This document shows, piece after piece, positions 51,172 to 59,309 of a stretch of 64,000 nt of DNA (position 1 is the stretch's first letter; each line of letters starts with the position of its first letter). The notes under the pieces were generated by a model, which made no database searches, was not told the origin of the DNA, and saw only the letters and a list, made by a program, of their open reading frames with translations. The stretch is from Nocardioides sp. GTDB taxonomy: Bacteria > Actinomycetota > Actinomycetes > Propionibacteriales > Nocardioidaceae. The stretch is taken from NCBI RefSeq assembly GCF_025965415.1, contig NZ_JAOPWY010000167.1:1-64000 (forward strand), given 5' to 3'. The translations under genes were made by a program, and so were the position numbers.

Positions 51172-51249
51172 GGGGCGGTCTACCTCTCCACCATCCTCGG
51201 CGCCTGGCTGGCCGACCGGCTGATCGGCCCCGTGGCGGGAGTCGACTGA
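51172..51249 (+). pseudogene. Scrap resembling a POT-family peptide transporter
   Basis: A 25-codon open stretch between two genes reads GAVYLSTILGAWLADRLIGP and stops at 51247. It matches the helix 2-3 loop region of POT/PTR peptide transporters, where (G/L)VYLSTxLGAWxADRxLG is characteristic. There is no start and no further homology, so it is most likely a deletion relic. Confidence 0.45.
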
Positions 51250-51268
51250 GCACTGGCATGCTCGTCAG

Positions 51269-51964
51269 GTGATCGAGTCCCTCGGGTGGGGTGCGTTGGC
51301 TGCCAGCTCGCTGGTGGTCGGCGCCGTCCTGGGGCTGGTGCGGTCGTGGTCGGACACGCTCGTCGGCCTCGTGCTCGGCTTCGGCGCCGGCGCCCTGATC
51401 GCGGGCGTGTCCTTCGAGCTGGCCGAGGAGGGCCTGCGCATCGGTGGGATGTGGCCGGTCGCCATCGGCCTCGCGCTGGGCGGGGCGACGTTCTACCTCG
51501 CCAACCGCTGGGTGGAGTCGACGTCCTCCGGAGGGGGTGCAAGCCTGGCGCTGGGTGCCTTCCTCGACGGCATCCCCGAGCAGGCCGTCCTCGGGATAGG
51601 CCTGGCCCAGGGCCAGGGTGTCAGCACGGCAATGCTCGTCGCGATCTTCGCCTCGAACCTCCCCGAGGCCATCGGGTCCTCCGCGGACATGCGGTCCGCG
51701 GGACGCAGCCCCCGCCAGGTGATGGGGCTGTGGGCGGCGGTGGCGGCCGCCTGCGCCCTGGCGACCACCGGCGGCTTCCTCGCCGCCGACGCCGTGTCGA
51801 ACAGCACCAGCGCGCTGGTCGACGGCTTCGCCGCGGGCGCCCTGCTCACCATGCTGATCGACTCGATGGTCCCCGAGGCCAAGGACAGGGCGAAGGACCT
51901 GGCCGGCCTGGCGACGGTGGCCGGGTTCGCCCTCGCCGCCGGGCTGTCGTTGCTGGGCCAGTAG
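51269..51964 (+). CDS. ZIP-family-like metal transporter
   Basis: 231 residues with about seven helices. The ZIP-like metal pathway is visible as FGAGALIAGVSFELAEEG, GAFLDGIPEQAVLGIGL and FASNLPEAIGS, with Asp/Glu/Asn in place of the His of classic ZIPs. Bacterial relatives move zinc, iron or other divalent ions. GTG start with CATGCT 6 bases upstream. Confidence 0.85.
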   Translation: MIESLGWGALAASSLVVGAVLGLVRSWSDTLVGLVLGFGAGALIAGVSFELAEEGLRIGGMWPVAIGLALGGATFYLANRWVESTSSGGGASLALGAFLDGIPEQAVLGIGLAQGQGVSTAMLVAIFASNLPEAIGSSADMRSAGRSPRQVMGLWAAVAAACALATTGGFLAADAVSNSTSALVDGFAAGALLTMLIDSMVPEAKDRAKDLAGLATVAGFALAAGLSLLGQ

Positions 51965-51971
51965 CCGAGAG

Positions 51972-53030
51972 TCAGTAGCCGCCCTCGGGCGGCACCATCT
52001 CGCCGCGGACCCCGAGCAGCCGCACGGGTCGCTGGTCGTCGAGCGCGAGGTAGAGCTCGTAGGCCGTCCGCGCGACGACCTCGACGTCGTAGGTCGGTGC
52101 GGCGAGCTTGCGCACCTTGGTGAAGGTGAAGAAGGGCGCGAAGCGGATCTTGAGGTGCACCCGCTGCACCGCGCGCTCCTCACGGCGTACGTCGTCCACG
52201 ACCCGCGCCGCGAGGTCGGCCAGCGCGGCGTGCACCTCGTCGGGTGTGGTGAGGTCGGCCTGGTAGGTCGTCTCGCGTCCGTGGGCGCGGGCGACCCACG
52301 GGGTGTCGTCGGGCGTGGTGCGGCCGCCGCCGCGACCGAGTCGCCCGAGGTGCGCGCCGCTGGCGGGGCCGAACGCGGCGACCAGAGCCTCCTCGTCGGC
52401 CGCGGCGAGGTCGGCGACGGTGCGGATGCCGATCGCCTCGAGCCGCGCGGCGATCTTGCTCCCGACGCCCCAGAGCGCGGTGGTCGGGCGGTGTCCCATC
52501 ACCTCCATCCAGTTGTCGCGGGTGAGCCGGAACGTGCCCTGCGGCTTGCCGAAGTCGGTCGCGATCTTGGCGCGCACCAGGGAGTCGCCGATGCCGATGG
52601 AGCAGTGCAGGTCGGTCGCCTCGAGCACCGCCGCCTGGATCGCCCGCGCCGCGGCCAGCGGGTCGTCGGTCTCGATGCCGACGAACGCCTCGTCCCAGCC
52701 GAGCACCTCGACCACGGCGCCCGGCGTCGCGCGCAGCGTCTCCATCACCCGCGCCGAGGCGGCCTCGTAGACCGGGAAGTCGACCGGCAGGAAGACGGCG
52801 TCGGGGGAGCGGCGCTTGGCGATCTTGAGCGCCAGCCCCGAGCGCACGCCGTGCGCGCGTGCTTCGTAGGACGCCGTCGAGACGACCGCGCGCTCGGTCG
52901 GGTCGCCCCGGCCACCGACCACGACCGGCCGGCCGACGAGCTCGGGGCGGCGCAGCAGCTCGACGGCGACGAGGAACTGGTCCATGTCGACGTGGAGCAC
53001 CCAGTGCTGCCGCTCGCCCGGTTGGCTCAC
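51972..53030 (-). CDS. dinB: DNA polymerase IV (Y-family, DinB)
   Basis: 352 residues. Palm carboxylates in HVDMDQFLVAVE (about 13-24) and GWDEAFVGIE (DE pair about 111-112), thumb HhH region TTALWGVGSKIAARLEAIGIRTVADLA, and the little-finger domain to the end. Translesion polymerase, cytoplasmic. The active-site line reads VLGWDEAF rather than the common YSIDEAF; the acidic pair is intact. GTG start with CACAAT 6 bases upstream. No SOS box noticed. Confidence 0.9.
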   Translation of the reverse strand: MSQPGERQHWVLHVDMDQFLVAVELLRRPELVGRPVVVGGRGDPTERAVVSTASYEARAHGVRSGLALKIAKRRSPDAVFLPVDFPVYEAASARVMETLRATPGAVVEVLGWDEAFVGIETDDPLAAARAIQAAVLEATDLHCSIGIGDSLVRAKIATDFGKPQGTFRLTRDNWMEVMGHRPTTALWGVGSKIAARLEAIGIRTVADLAAADEEALVAAFGPASGAHLGRLGRGGGRTTPDDTPWVARAHGRETTYQADLTTPDEVHAALADLAARVVDDVRREERAVQRVHLKIRFAPFFTFTKVRKLAAPTYDVEVVARTAYELYLALDDQRPVRLLGVRGEMVPPEGGY

Positions 53031-53076
53031 CCGCCCATTGTGGCCGAGAGGTCCGACAGCGCCGGCCGACCTGCGG

Positions 53077-53292
53077 ATGGCCTACTCCGAGCTGGTGGTC
53101 GGTCGGCACCGGGCGCAGGCCCAGCTCGAGGCGGCACGGGCCGAGACGGCGGCGCTGCGGTCGCTGGCCAACGGCGCCAAGCTCCTCGACGACCACCCGT
53201 CGCTCGCACAGCTGCGGCTGGTCCAGGCGCTGCCGCCCGGCTCGCGGGTCGAGCTGGTGCAGCCGGGGCGCGGGTCGGCCCGCGAGGACTGA
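53077..53292 (+). pseudogene. SPFH/slipin C-terminal fragment
   Basis: 71 residues from an ATG at 53077. RAQAQLEAARAETAALRSLANGAKLLDDHPSLAQLRLVQALPPGSRVEL corresponds to the C-terminal coiled-coil end of actinobacterial slipin/SPFH membrane proteins. The membrane hairpin and the SPFH core are absent. Probably a 5'-truncated relic. It could be expressed as a short coiled-coil protein, but no ribosome site supports that. Confidence 0.55.
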
Positions 53293-53301
53293 TCCGGCGA
53301 C

Positions 53302-53346
53302 ATCGTGGAGCTCCGGTGCTGGACATCGGCACCGGAGCTCCACGAT
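53302..53346. terminator. Long hairpin between the SPFH fragment and the acidic protein
   Basis: Two 18-base complementary arms (53302-53319 and 53329-53346) around a 9-base loop. Perfect pairing with no T tract. Confidence 0.75.
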
Positions 53347-53407
53347 CTGTCTCCACCCACCTCTGCGGGCGGGTCGGCGCCTCGCCGTGCGGCGTACGGT
53401 CGAGAGC

Positions 53408-53650
53408 ATGACCAGCGACGAGCAGACCGCCCCCGACGCCTACGCCGAGCACCCGGAGGACTCCGCCTTCCCCGGCGCGGGTGAGCGGGTCAGCGACGAC
53501 GACCGGCAGCGGGCCCTCGACGCCGAGCCCGAGGGCAACGCGACGGTCGGGGACATGGTCGACACCGACGACGTCGACTCGAGCGCCCACGAGTCCGGAG
53601 CGGGTTCGGACGAGGTGGCCGAGCAGGCCGAGGGCCGACCGGTCGACTGA
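53408..53650 (+). CDS. Small acidic protein, unknown
   Basis: 80 residues, very rich in Asp/Glu and Ala/Ser (MTSDEQTAPDAYAEHPEDSAFPGAGERVS ... GDMVDTDDVDSSAHESGAG), no hydrophobic core, probably disordered. TACGGT 7 bases before the ATG supports real expression from a leaderless message. Convergent with the aminotransferase gene, ending 6 bases from it. Confidence 0.65.
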   Translation: MTSDEQTAPDAYAEHPEDSAFPGAGERVSDDDRQRALDAEPEGNATVGDMVDTDDVDSSAHESGAGSDEVAEQAEGRPVD

Positions 53651-53656
53651 GCGGAC

Positions 53657-54859
53657 TCAGGCCAGGAAGTCCGTCAGCCCCTCGAGCAGCCGGTCCACGT
53701 CGGCGTCGTCGGTGTAGGCCGCGAGCCCGATGCGCAGCCCCGAGTCGACCGGCAGCCGCAGCGCGCGGAAGGTCTCGTAGGCGTAGAACGTGCCGGCCGG
53801 CACGAGCACGTCGCGCTTCGCCAGGGCGTCGTACGCGTCCACGGGCAGGTGGTCGCGCAGGGTGAGGAAGAGCGTCGAGGTGCGGTCGGCGGCGCGCGAG
53901 TGGAGCGTGAGGCGGTCGCCGAGGTCGACCAGGCCCTCCTCGAGACGTCCGCGCAGGCGGAGCTCGTGGTCGGCGACGAGGGCGTACGCCGCCACCAGCC
54001 GGTCGCGGCGGGAGCCACCCTCCGGCGCCAGGCCGGCGATCAGGTCGATCGCCGCGGTGACCCCGGCGAGCATCTCGTAGGGGAGCGTGCCCAGCTCGAA
54101 CCGCTCGGGCACCGCGTCGGTCGACGGCACGAGCTTGTCGGGGCGCAGGGTCTCCAGCAGCGCGGGATCGGCGACGAGCGCGGCGCAGTGCGGGCCGAAG
54201 AACTTGTAGGGCGAGCAGACCATCAGGTCCGCCCCCACGGCCGCGAGGTCGGGCGCCGCGTGGGCGGCGTGGTGCACCCCGTCGACGTAGACAAGTGCGC
54301 CGACCTCGTGCGCGCGACGGGCGACGCTGGCGACCGGCGGTCGCGTGCCGAGCAGGTTGGAGGCGGCGGTCAGCGCGACGACCCGGGTGCGCTCGTTGAC
54401 GACCTCGTCGAGGTCGGAGAGATCGAGCTCCGCGGTCGCCGGGTCGAGCCGCAGCCACCGCACGGTGACCCCGGCGCGCTCGGCGGCCTGGACCCATGGG
54501 CGCACGTTGGAGTCGTGGTCGAGCTGGCAGAGGACGACCCCGTCACCGGCCGCCCACGTCTTCGCGAGGGTGCGGGAGAAGTCGTACGTCAGCTGCGTCG
54601 CGCTGCGGCCGTGGACCACGCCCTCGGGGACGCCACCCATCAGGTCGGCCACCGCCGAGCGGAACTCGCCGACGGCCTGCTCCGCGTGGCGCTGGCTGAC
54701 GAGCGCCGCGCCGCGCTGTGACAGGGGACCGGTGAGCGTCCGGGCGATCGCCTCGCCCACCACGGCCGGGGTCTGGGTCCCGCCGGGGTTGTCGAAGTGC
54801 GCGATGCCGGAGGCGAGCGACGGGAACTCGGCGCGGAAGGAGCAGACGTCGAAGGGCAT
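53657..54859 (-). CDS. Class V aminotransferase / cysteine desulfurase-like PLP enzyme
   Basis: 400 residues. FDNPGGTQTPAVVGEAI opening, HDSNVRPW, PLP aspartate region VYVDGVHHAAHAAPDL and Schiff-base lysine in CSPYKFFGPH (about 212-221). Closest in layout to CsdA/SufS-like and kynureninase-like proteins of the cysteine desulfurase-like VC1184 type. There is no clear mobile-loop cysteine motif for persulfide transfer, so desulfurase activity is doubtful. Downstream member of a two-gene unit with an AstE-like zinc hydrolase (41-base gap). Confidence 0.88.
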   Translation of the reverse strand: MPFDVCSFRAEFPSLASGIAHFDNPGGTQTPAVVGEAIARTLTGPLSQRGAALVSQRHAEQAVGEFRSAVADLMGGVPEGVVHGRSATQLTYDFSRTLAKTWAAGDGVVLCQLDHDSNVRPWVQAAERAGVTVRWLRLDPATAELDLSDLDEVVNERTRVVALTAASNLLGTRPPVASVARRAHEVGALVYVDGVHHAAHAAPDLAAVGADLMVCSPYKFFGPHCAALVADPALLETLRPDKLVPSTDAVPERFELGTLPYEMLAGVTAAIDLIAGLAPEGGSRRDRLVAAYALVADHELRLRGRLEEGLVDLGDRLTLHSRAADRTSTLFLTLRDHLPVDAYDALAKRDVLVPAGTFYAYETFRALRLPVDSGLRIGLAAYTDDADVDRLLEGLTDFLA

Positions 54860-54900
54860 GCGGGTCCTCGTCTGGTCGGGAGTGGTCGGGCGATGGTCGG

Positions 54901-55848
54901 TCAGCTGGCGATGTGCACGACGGCGTCACCGGAGTTGACCAGGGGCGCCTCGGTGCGGCCGATCACGATGCCGTCTCGGCTGGCGTAGACCGCGCGCAGG
55001 GTGCGTCCGAAGGAGTCGAAGAGGGTGCCGAGCCGCTCGCCCTCGCTGACCTTCTGCCCGAGCGCGACGTCGAGGTGCAGGATCCCGGTGCGACGCGCAC
55101 GCACCCACCCGCTGGACCGGCACTCCAGGCTCGGCTCGACCGGCGGCTCGACGACCGGCTCGGTCATGCCGAGCGAGGCCAGCACCCGCCGTACGCCGAT
55201 CACGCCGGCGTCGACGGCGTAGGAGTCGAAGCGCAGGTTCTCGCCCGCCTCGTAGAGCAGCACCTTGGCACCCTGCTCACGGGCGGCGTGGCGCAGCGAG
55301 CCGTCGCGGATCTTGGCGTGCAGCATCACCGGGGCACCGAAGGCCTGCGCCAGCTCGCGGGTGCCCGGGTCGTCGAGGTCGGCACGGACCTGCGGCAGGT
55401 TGCTGCGCCGGTCGGACCCGGTGTGGAGGTCGATGCCGACCTCGCAGCCCGCCACGATCTCCTTCATGAAGAGGAAGGCGATCCGGCTGGCGAGCGAGCC
55501 GCGGGCGGAGCCGGGGAAGGAGCGGTTGAGGTCGCGCCGGTCGGGGAGGTAGCGGTCGCCGGTCATGAAGCCGAGCACGTTGACGATCGGCACCGCAACC
55601 AGCGTGCCCCGGAAGGTCTTGGGGTCCAGCCCGGCCATGACCTGGCGGACGACCTCGACCCCGGCGACCTCGTCGCCGTGGATGGCGGCGTCGATCCACA
55701 CGCACGGCCCGTCCTCGCGACCGTGCACGACCCGCACCGGCAGGGTGACGTCGGCGCCCGTCACCAGGCGGGTGATCGGCAGCTCCAGCGCGCGCACCGT
55801 CCCGGCGCGGATCCGGACGCCGCCGATGGCGAAGGACTCGCGGGCCAC
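54901..55848 (-). CDS. Succinylglutamate desuccinylase/aspartoacylase-family zinc hydrolase
   Basis: 315 residues. M14-like zinc site: AAIHGDEVAG (His and Glu ligands, about 52-61), DLNRSFPG (substrate Arg), and IDLHTGSDRR (third His). The C-terminal domain (about 235-315) is a biotinyl-like beta barrel (GILHLDVALGQKVSEGERLGTLFDSFG). AstE/AspA enzymes deacylate N-acyl amino acids. The GTG at 55848 is taken as the start because homology begins there and GGAGCAGG lies upstream; the upstream extension is Pro/Arg noise. Confidence 0.85.
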   Translation of the reverse strand: MARESFAIGGVRIRAGTVRALELPITRLVTGADVTLPVRVVHGREDGPCVWIDAAIHGDEVAGVEVVRQVMAGLDPKTFRGTLVAVPIVNVLGFMTGDRYLPDRRDLNRSFPGSARGSLASRIAFLFMKEIVAGCEVGIDLHTGSDRRSNLPQVRADLDDPGTRELAQAFGAPVMLHAKIRDGSLRHAAREQGAKVLLYEAGENLRFDSYAVDAGVIGVRRVLASLGMTEPVVEPPVEPSLECRSSGWVRARRTGILHLDVALGQKVSEGERLGTLFDSFGRTLRAVYASRDGIVIGRTEAPLVNSGDAVVHIAS

Positions 55849-55990
55849 TAGGACCTGCTCCGGGCGACCGGGGCGGGAGCGGCGGCGGGGGTCACGCTGC
55901 TCAGGGTAGTGGCCGTGGCCGCGGACAGGACCCACCCCGGGCACCTCCCGGGGGGAAGAGGTGACCGGGGCGGGTCGGTCCGTGGGAGCC

Positions 55991-56530
55991 TCAGCTCTGC
56001 TGGGTGGACGAGTCTGAGCCGGTGCCGGAGTCGGGGGACGTGCTCGAGCCGGTCCCGCTGTCCGGCTGGCCGTCGCCGTCGAAGTCGGGCGACTCGCCGG
56101 TCGTGCCGCCCTGGGTCCCACCGAGCTGGCCGTCCAGGTCGCCGCCCGGCGGGACGCCCATCGGGCCGTCGCCGTCCCGGTCGCCCATCGGGCCGCCCGG
56201 GAAGCCGTGGTCGCCCAAGTCGGTGCCGGTCTGCGTCGTGCCGGTCGTCGAGTCGGAGTCGCCGACGGCGTACCCGGCCCCGAAGCCGGCCCCGCCGATC
56301 GCGAGGCCCGCGACCACCGCGCCGGCGGTCAAAACCTTGCGGCTGCGGCCCAGCCGGCGCCAGTCGCGCCTCGCGGTCGGCGGGTGGGTGGGGGCCTCGT
56401 GGGCGGCTGCTGCGCCGGTGTCGAGAGTGGTGCCGGGGGCGGCGGGGAGGTCGGAGGAGCTGGTGCTGGTCATGTCGTGTCCTTCGTGGGTGTCCGTGCT
56501 GGTGGAGGGGGAGTGCTCGGGGTGGGTCAT
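55991..56530 (-). CDS. Single-pass protein with Gly/Asp-rich extracellular tail
   Basis: 179 residues. Cytoplasmic Ser/Thr/Pro-rich N-terminus (1-65), one transmembrane helix (VLTAGAVVAGLAIGGAGFGAGYAVG, about 66-90), then a low-complexity Gly/Asp/Pro/Thr tail with DFDGDGQPDSG calcium-loop-like units. Follows the DUF4353 lipoprotein gene by 3 bases, so co-transcribed and probably a cell-surface partner. No known family. Confidence 0.75.
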   Translation of the reverse strand: MTHPEHSPSTSTDTHEGHDMTSTSSSDLPAAPGTTLDTGAAAAHEAPTHPPTARRDWRRLGRSRKVLTAGAVVAGLAIGGAGFGAGYAVGDSDSTTGTTQTGTDLGDHGFPGGPMGDRDGDGPMGVPPGGDLDGQLGGTQGGTTGESPDFDGDGQPDSGTGSSTSPDSGTGSDSSTQQS

Positions 56531-56533
56531 GCG

Positions 56534-58045
56534 TCAGCCGCCCATCGGGCCGCCGTGGCCGCCCGCCGGCGCGACGCCGGCCGTGACCTCGGTCGGGGTG
56601 CCGTCGACGGTGACGGTGTAGGTCGCGTCCTGCTCGATGTCGGGCGAGGAGAAGACGACTGAGGTGAAGTCCTTCGCGATCGTGTACGTCGCCACCTGCG
56701 CGCCCGAGTCGTCGGCGATCACGACCTCCGAGCCCGCGGCCGCGGTGGTGCTGAGGGCGGCGGCGATCCAGCCCTGCGCGGAGTCGGTCGACGGGGCGAC
56801 CATCATCCCGGAGGTGCCGGCGGCCATCAGAGTCCCGCCGGTGACCTCGAAGGTGCCGTTGACGTCGAGTGCGCCGTTGCCGTCGGTGGTCGGTCCGTAG
56901 ACCGTGATGTCGCCGCCGGTGATGGTGGCGTCGCCGTTGGAGTCGAGCCCGTCGCCGCTCGACCACACCTCGAGGGTGCCGCCGTTGATCACGAGGTGGA
57001 GCGAGGTGTCGGCCGCCATCTCGCCGCCCATGCCGCCCTGCCCGTCGGTGGCCGCGCTGTCGTCGGAGGTGGCGACGTTGACGCCGTCGTCGGCGGAGTG
57101 CAGCTCGATGTCGCCGTCGTCGACGATGATCAGCGAGCCCTCCAGGGCCTCGTTCGACCCGGCGACAGCGATGGTGCCGCCGGCCACGAGCACCTGGACG
57201 CCCTTGATGCCGTCGTCCTGCGTGGTGACGGTCAGGTCGCCGCCCTCGATCAGCACGAAGCCGGCGCCCGCGTCCTCGGTGTTGTCGGACGTGACGGCGT
57301 CACCGGTCGAGTCGACCGTGACGGTGCCGTCGGTGAGGACGAGGTAGTCCTTGCCGATGATGCCGTCGTCGACGGAGGTCACCTCGATGGTGCCGCCGGT
57401 GATGACCAGGCCGTCCTTGCCGACGATGCCGTTGTTGGTGTTGCCGGTGACGGTCAGCGACCCGCTGCCGCCGATCGTGAGGTCGGCGGTGGAGTAGAGC
57501 GCTCCGGTGGGTGCCTCGTCGGACGTGTCGTCGTACGTCGTGGCGTCGGTCAGCGCGTTGGTGCTCCCGTCGGCCAGCACGACGACGACCGACTGGGCGT
57601 CGACGACGTCGACGGCGGAGGTCGTGCCGGAGGCGATCGTGGCGTCGTCGAGCACGAGGCGTACGTCGCCGGCGCTGTTGATGACCACCTGGCCGGCCAG
57701 GTCGCCGCTGAGGACGTAGGTCCCGGCGGCGGTGATCGTGACCGTGCCGTCCGCGATGGTGACGGCGTCACTGTCGGAGCTCGCCGAGGTGCCGGACAGG
57801 GTGACGACGGTGGCATCGGCCTCGTCGTACGCCGTGTCGCCGGTCTCGACGGCCACGTCGTCGGCGAGCGCGTCGTCGACCGTGGTCGCGTCGCTCGCGG
57901 TGACCGTGCTGGTCGAGCTCGCGGAGGCGGTCGACGTGGTGCCGGTGGTGTCGCTGGCCACGGAGGCGCCGCAGCCGGCGAGGAGCAGCGCGGCCGCGGT
58001 GCCCGCGAGGGCTCGTCGGATGGGTGTCCGGTGCAGGGGGCGCAT
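56534..58045 (-). CDS. DUF4353 carbohydrate-binding-domain lipoprotein
   Basis: 503 residues. Lipobox LAGC (Cys about 25), Ser/Thr linker, then a repetitive beta-helix-like domain with many GGT.xVxSxDDGI and NNGIVGKDGLVITGGTI units, characteristic of the DUF4353 (carbohydrate-binding) family. Predicted to be held at the outer membrane face or cell wall. In many actinobacteria this gene sits beside GT2-GtrA, polyphosphate-polymerase (VTC) and phosphodiester-glycosidase genes; here only scraps of two of those remain upstream. Confidence 0.88.
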   Translation of the reverse strand: MRPLHRTPIRRALAGTAAALLLAGCGASVASDTTGTTSTASASSTSTVTASDATTVDDALADDVAVETGDTAYDEADATVVTLSGTSASSDSDAVTIADGTVTITAAGTYVLSGDLAGQVVINSAGDVRLVLDDATIASGTTSAVDVVDAQSVVVVLADGSTNALTDATTYDDTSDEAPTGALYSTADLTIGGSGSLTVTGNTNNGIVGKDGLVITGGTIEVTSVDDGIIGKDYLVLTDGTVTVDSTGDAVTSDNTEDAGAGFVLIEGGDLTVTTQDDGIKGVQVLVAGGTIAVAGSNEALEGSLIIVDDGDIELHSADDGVNVATSDDSAATDGQGGMGGEMAADTSLHLVINGGTLEVWSSGDGLDSNGDATITGGDITVYGPTTDGNGALDVNGTFEVTGGTLMAAGTSGMMVAPSTDSAQGWIAAALSTTAAAGSEVVIADDSGAQVATYTIAKDFTSVVFSSPDIEQDATYTVTVDGTPTEVTAGVAPAGGHGGPMGG

Positions 58046-58161
58046 GGGGTGCGGCCTTTCGTCAGTGGTCCGAGGTCTGGGCGGGCCGGGTCAGCGGCTC
58101 GTGAGGTCGAGGGTGGTCGGCCCACCTGTCGGGGAGGTGGGCTGACCTTGTGGACCTCCTG

Positions 58162-58545
58162 TGAGGCGTCGCGGCGTGCGGCGCCGCCGGTGCGGGTGCG
58201 GTGGCCGCTGTCGAAGACGAGCCTGCGGTTGACGGCGAAGTTGACGCCGGCGCTGGTGAGGCGCGCCCCGACGACGGAGAGCAGCAGGTCGCCGGTCGCC
58301 GCGGTGAGCACCAGCAGCGCGACGGTGTCGATGACGAAGGCGGCCAGCGACGAGGCGAGGAAGAGCAGCAGCGCCGCATAGACGCGGAGCGAGTCCGCGA
58401 CCGGCCGGAAGTGCGAGGACGCGTTGTCGTCGAGGTAGATCGTGGCGATCGGCACCGGGTCGAGGGCGATGCCCGCCCGGCTCGCAGGAGCACCTGCAGC
58501 TCGTACTCGTACCTCTCGCCCGGCACCGCGCACGCCCAGCCGAGC
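58162..58545 (-). pseudogene. Remnant of a bifunctional GT2-GtrA glycosyltransferase
   Basis: Homology begins with VPGERYEYELQVLL, shifts frame near 58480, then continues as SRAGIALDPVPIATIYLDDNASSHFRPVADSLRVY (end of the GT2 domain) and LAAFVIDTVALLVL ... LTSAGVNFAVNRRLVFDSG (first GtrA helices). The catalytic GT2 part and the last GtrA helices are missing. The frameshift and truncation at both ends show it is not functional. Confidence 0.7.
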
Positions 58546-58746
58546 AGGTCTGCGGGGATTCCGCGCAGGCCTCGCCGTTGATGGCGAAGATCGCGCCGCT
58601 CTGCTCGGCGCTGTCGGACGTCTGGGTGCCCGACCCGGTGCTGACCTCGCGCACGCTGATCGTGGTGCCGTCGGCGCTCCAGCTGTCGTCGGTCAGCACG
58701 GCCTGCGAGGTGTCGAGCTGTTCGGACCCTGTGGTGCAGCCAGTGA
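58546..58746 (-). pseudogene. Remnant of a phosphodiester glycosidase-type lipoprotein
   Basis: LITGCTTGSEQLDTSQAVLTDDSWSADGTTISVREVSTGSG is followed, after an apparent internal deletion, by SDSAEQSGAIFAINGEACAES. The pattern ..IAEQSGAIFAINGD.. is that of phosphodiester glycosidase (NAGPA-type) proteins. The start, the middle and the catalytic C-terminus are missing. Joined directly to the GT2-GtrA remnant, so one deletion probably removed the DNA between them. Confidence 0.6.
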
Positions 58747-58756
58747 TCAGATGTGG

Positions 58757-59257
58757 CTACTTGCCCCAGTTCTTCCTTCGCACTGCGCGCCGCGGCCGGC
58801 CACCGGCGTACGACGTCGCGGAGTCGACGAGGAACCCGCGCTCGAGGGCCTCGCGGCCGATCAGCATCCGGAAGCCCATCTCGTCGCGGTTGCTCAGCGT
58901 CATCACCGTCGTGATGGTGCGGCCGGCGAGCGTCACGTCCATGGCGACGGCGTACCTCTGCTCGGTCTGGCCGTTGCTGCTGCGCACCTCACGCCGGTCG
59001 AGGACGGGCAGGCTCAGCTCGACGTGGTCCTCGTCGGACCGCTGCCAGGGGTGGATCGAGAACCGCACCCACTCCTGGCCGTCGGACTCGAAGACCTCCA
59101 GGTCGAAGGCGTGGATCGACGACGACCGTGCGCCCGTGTCGATCTTGGCCTTCACCCAGGCGACGCCGGCCTGCGGGAGGGCCACCCACTCGCGCCAGCC
59201 GACGACGATCCGCTCGCCGCCGGACCCGGGGTCGGGAGGGGAGGGGTCGGGGGACAC
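58757..59257 (-). CDS. Retropepsin-like 'ATP-dependent zinc protease' (RimB-like)
   Basis: 166 residues. Aspartic-protease half-fold: IVVGWREWVALPQAGVAWVKAKIDTGARSSSIHA with the DTGA catalytic motif (about 40-43), and MLIGREALERGFLVDS as the conserved second flap. Related to Pseudomonas RimB, which cleaves RimK-added poly-glutamate tails. Divergent from a rimK-like gene 52 bases away, supporting a functional pair. GTG start with CAAGAT 6 bases upstream. Confidence 0.87.
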   Translation of the reverse strand: MSPDPSPPDPGSGGERIVVGWREWVALPQAGVAWVKAKIDTGARSSSIHAFDLEVFESDGQEWVRFSIHPWQRSDEDHVELSLPVLDRREVRSSNGQTEQRYAVAMDVTLAGRTITTVMTLSNRDEMGFRMLIGREALERGFLVDSATSYAGGRPRRAVRRKNWGK

Positions 59258-59309
59258 GGCGTCATCTTGTCAGGTGGGCTCTGCGACTGGCGTGCTTGTA
59301 TGTCCCACC

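Noticed and set aside
54901-56121. Longer start for the AstE-like gene at 56121
   Set aside because: The extra 91 codons are Pro/Arg/Thr noise that overlaps the neighbouring low-complexity gene; homology starts at the GTG at 55848.
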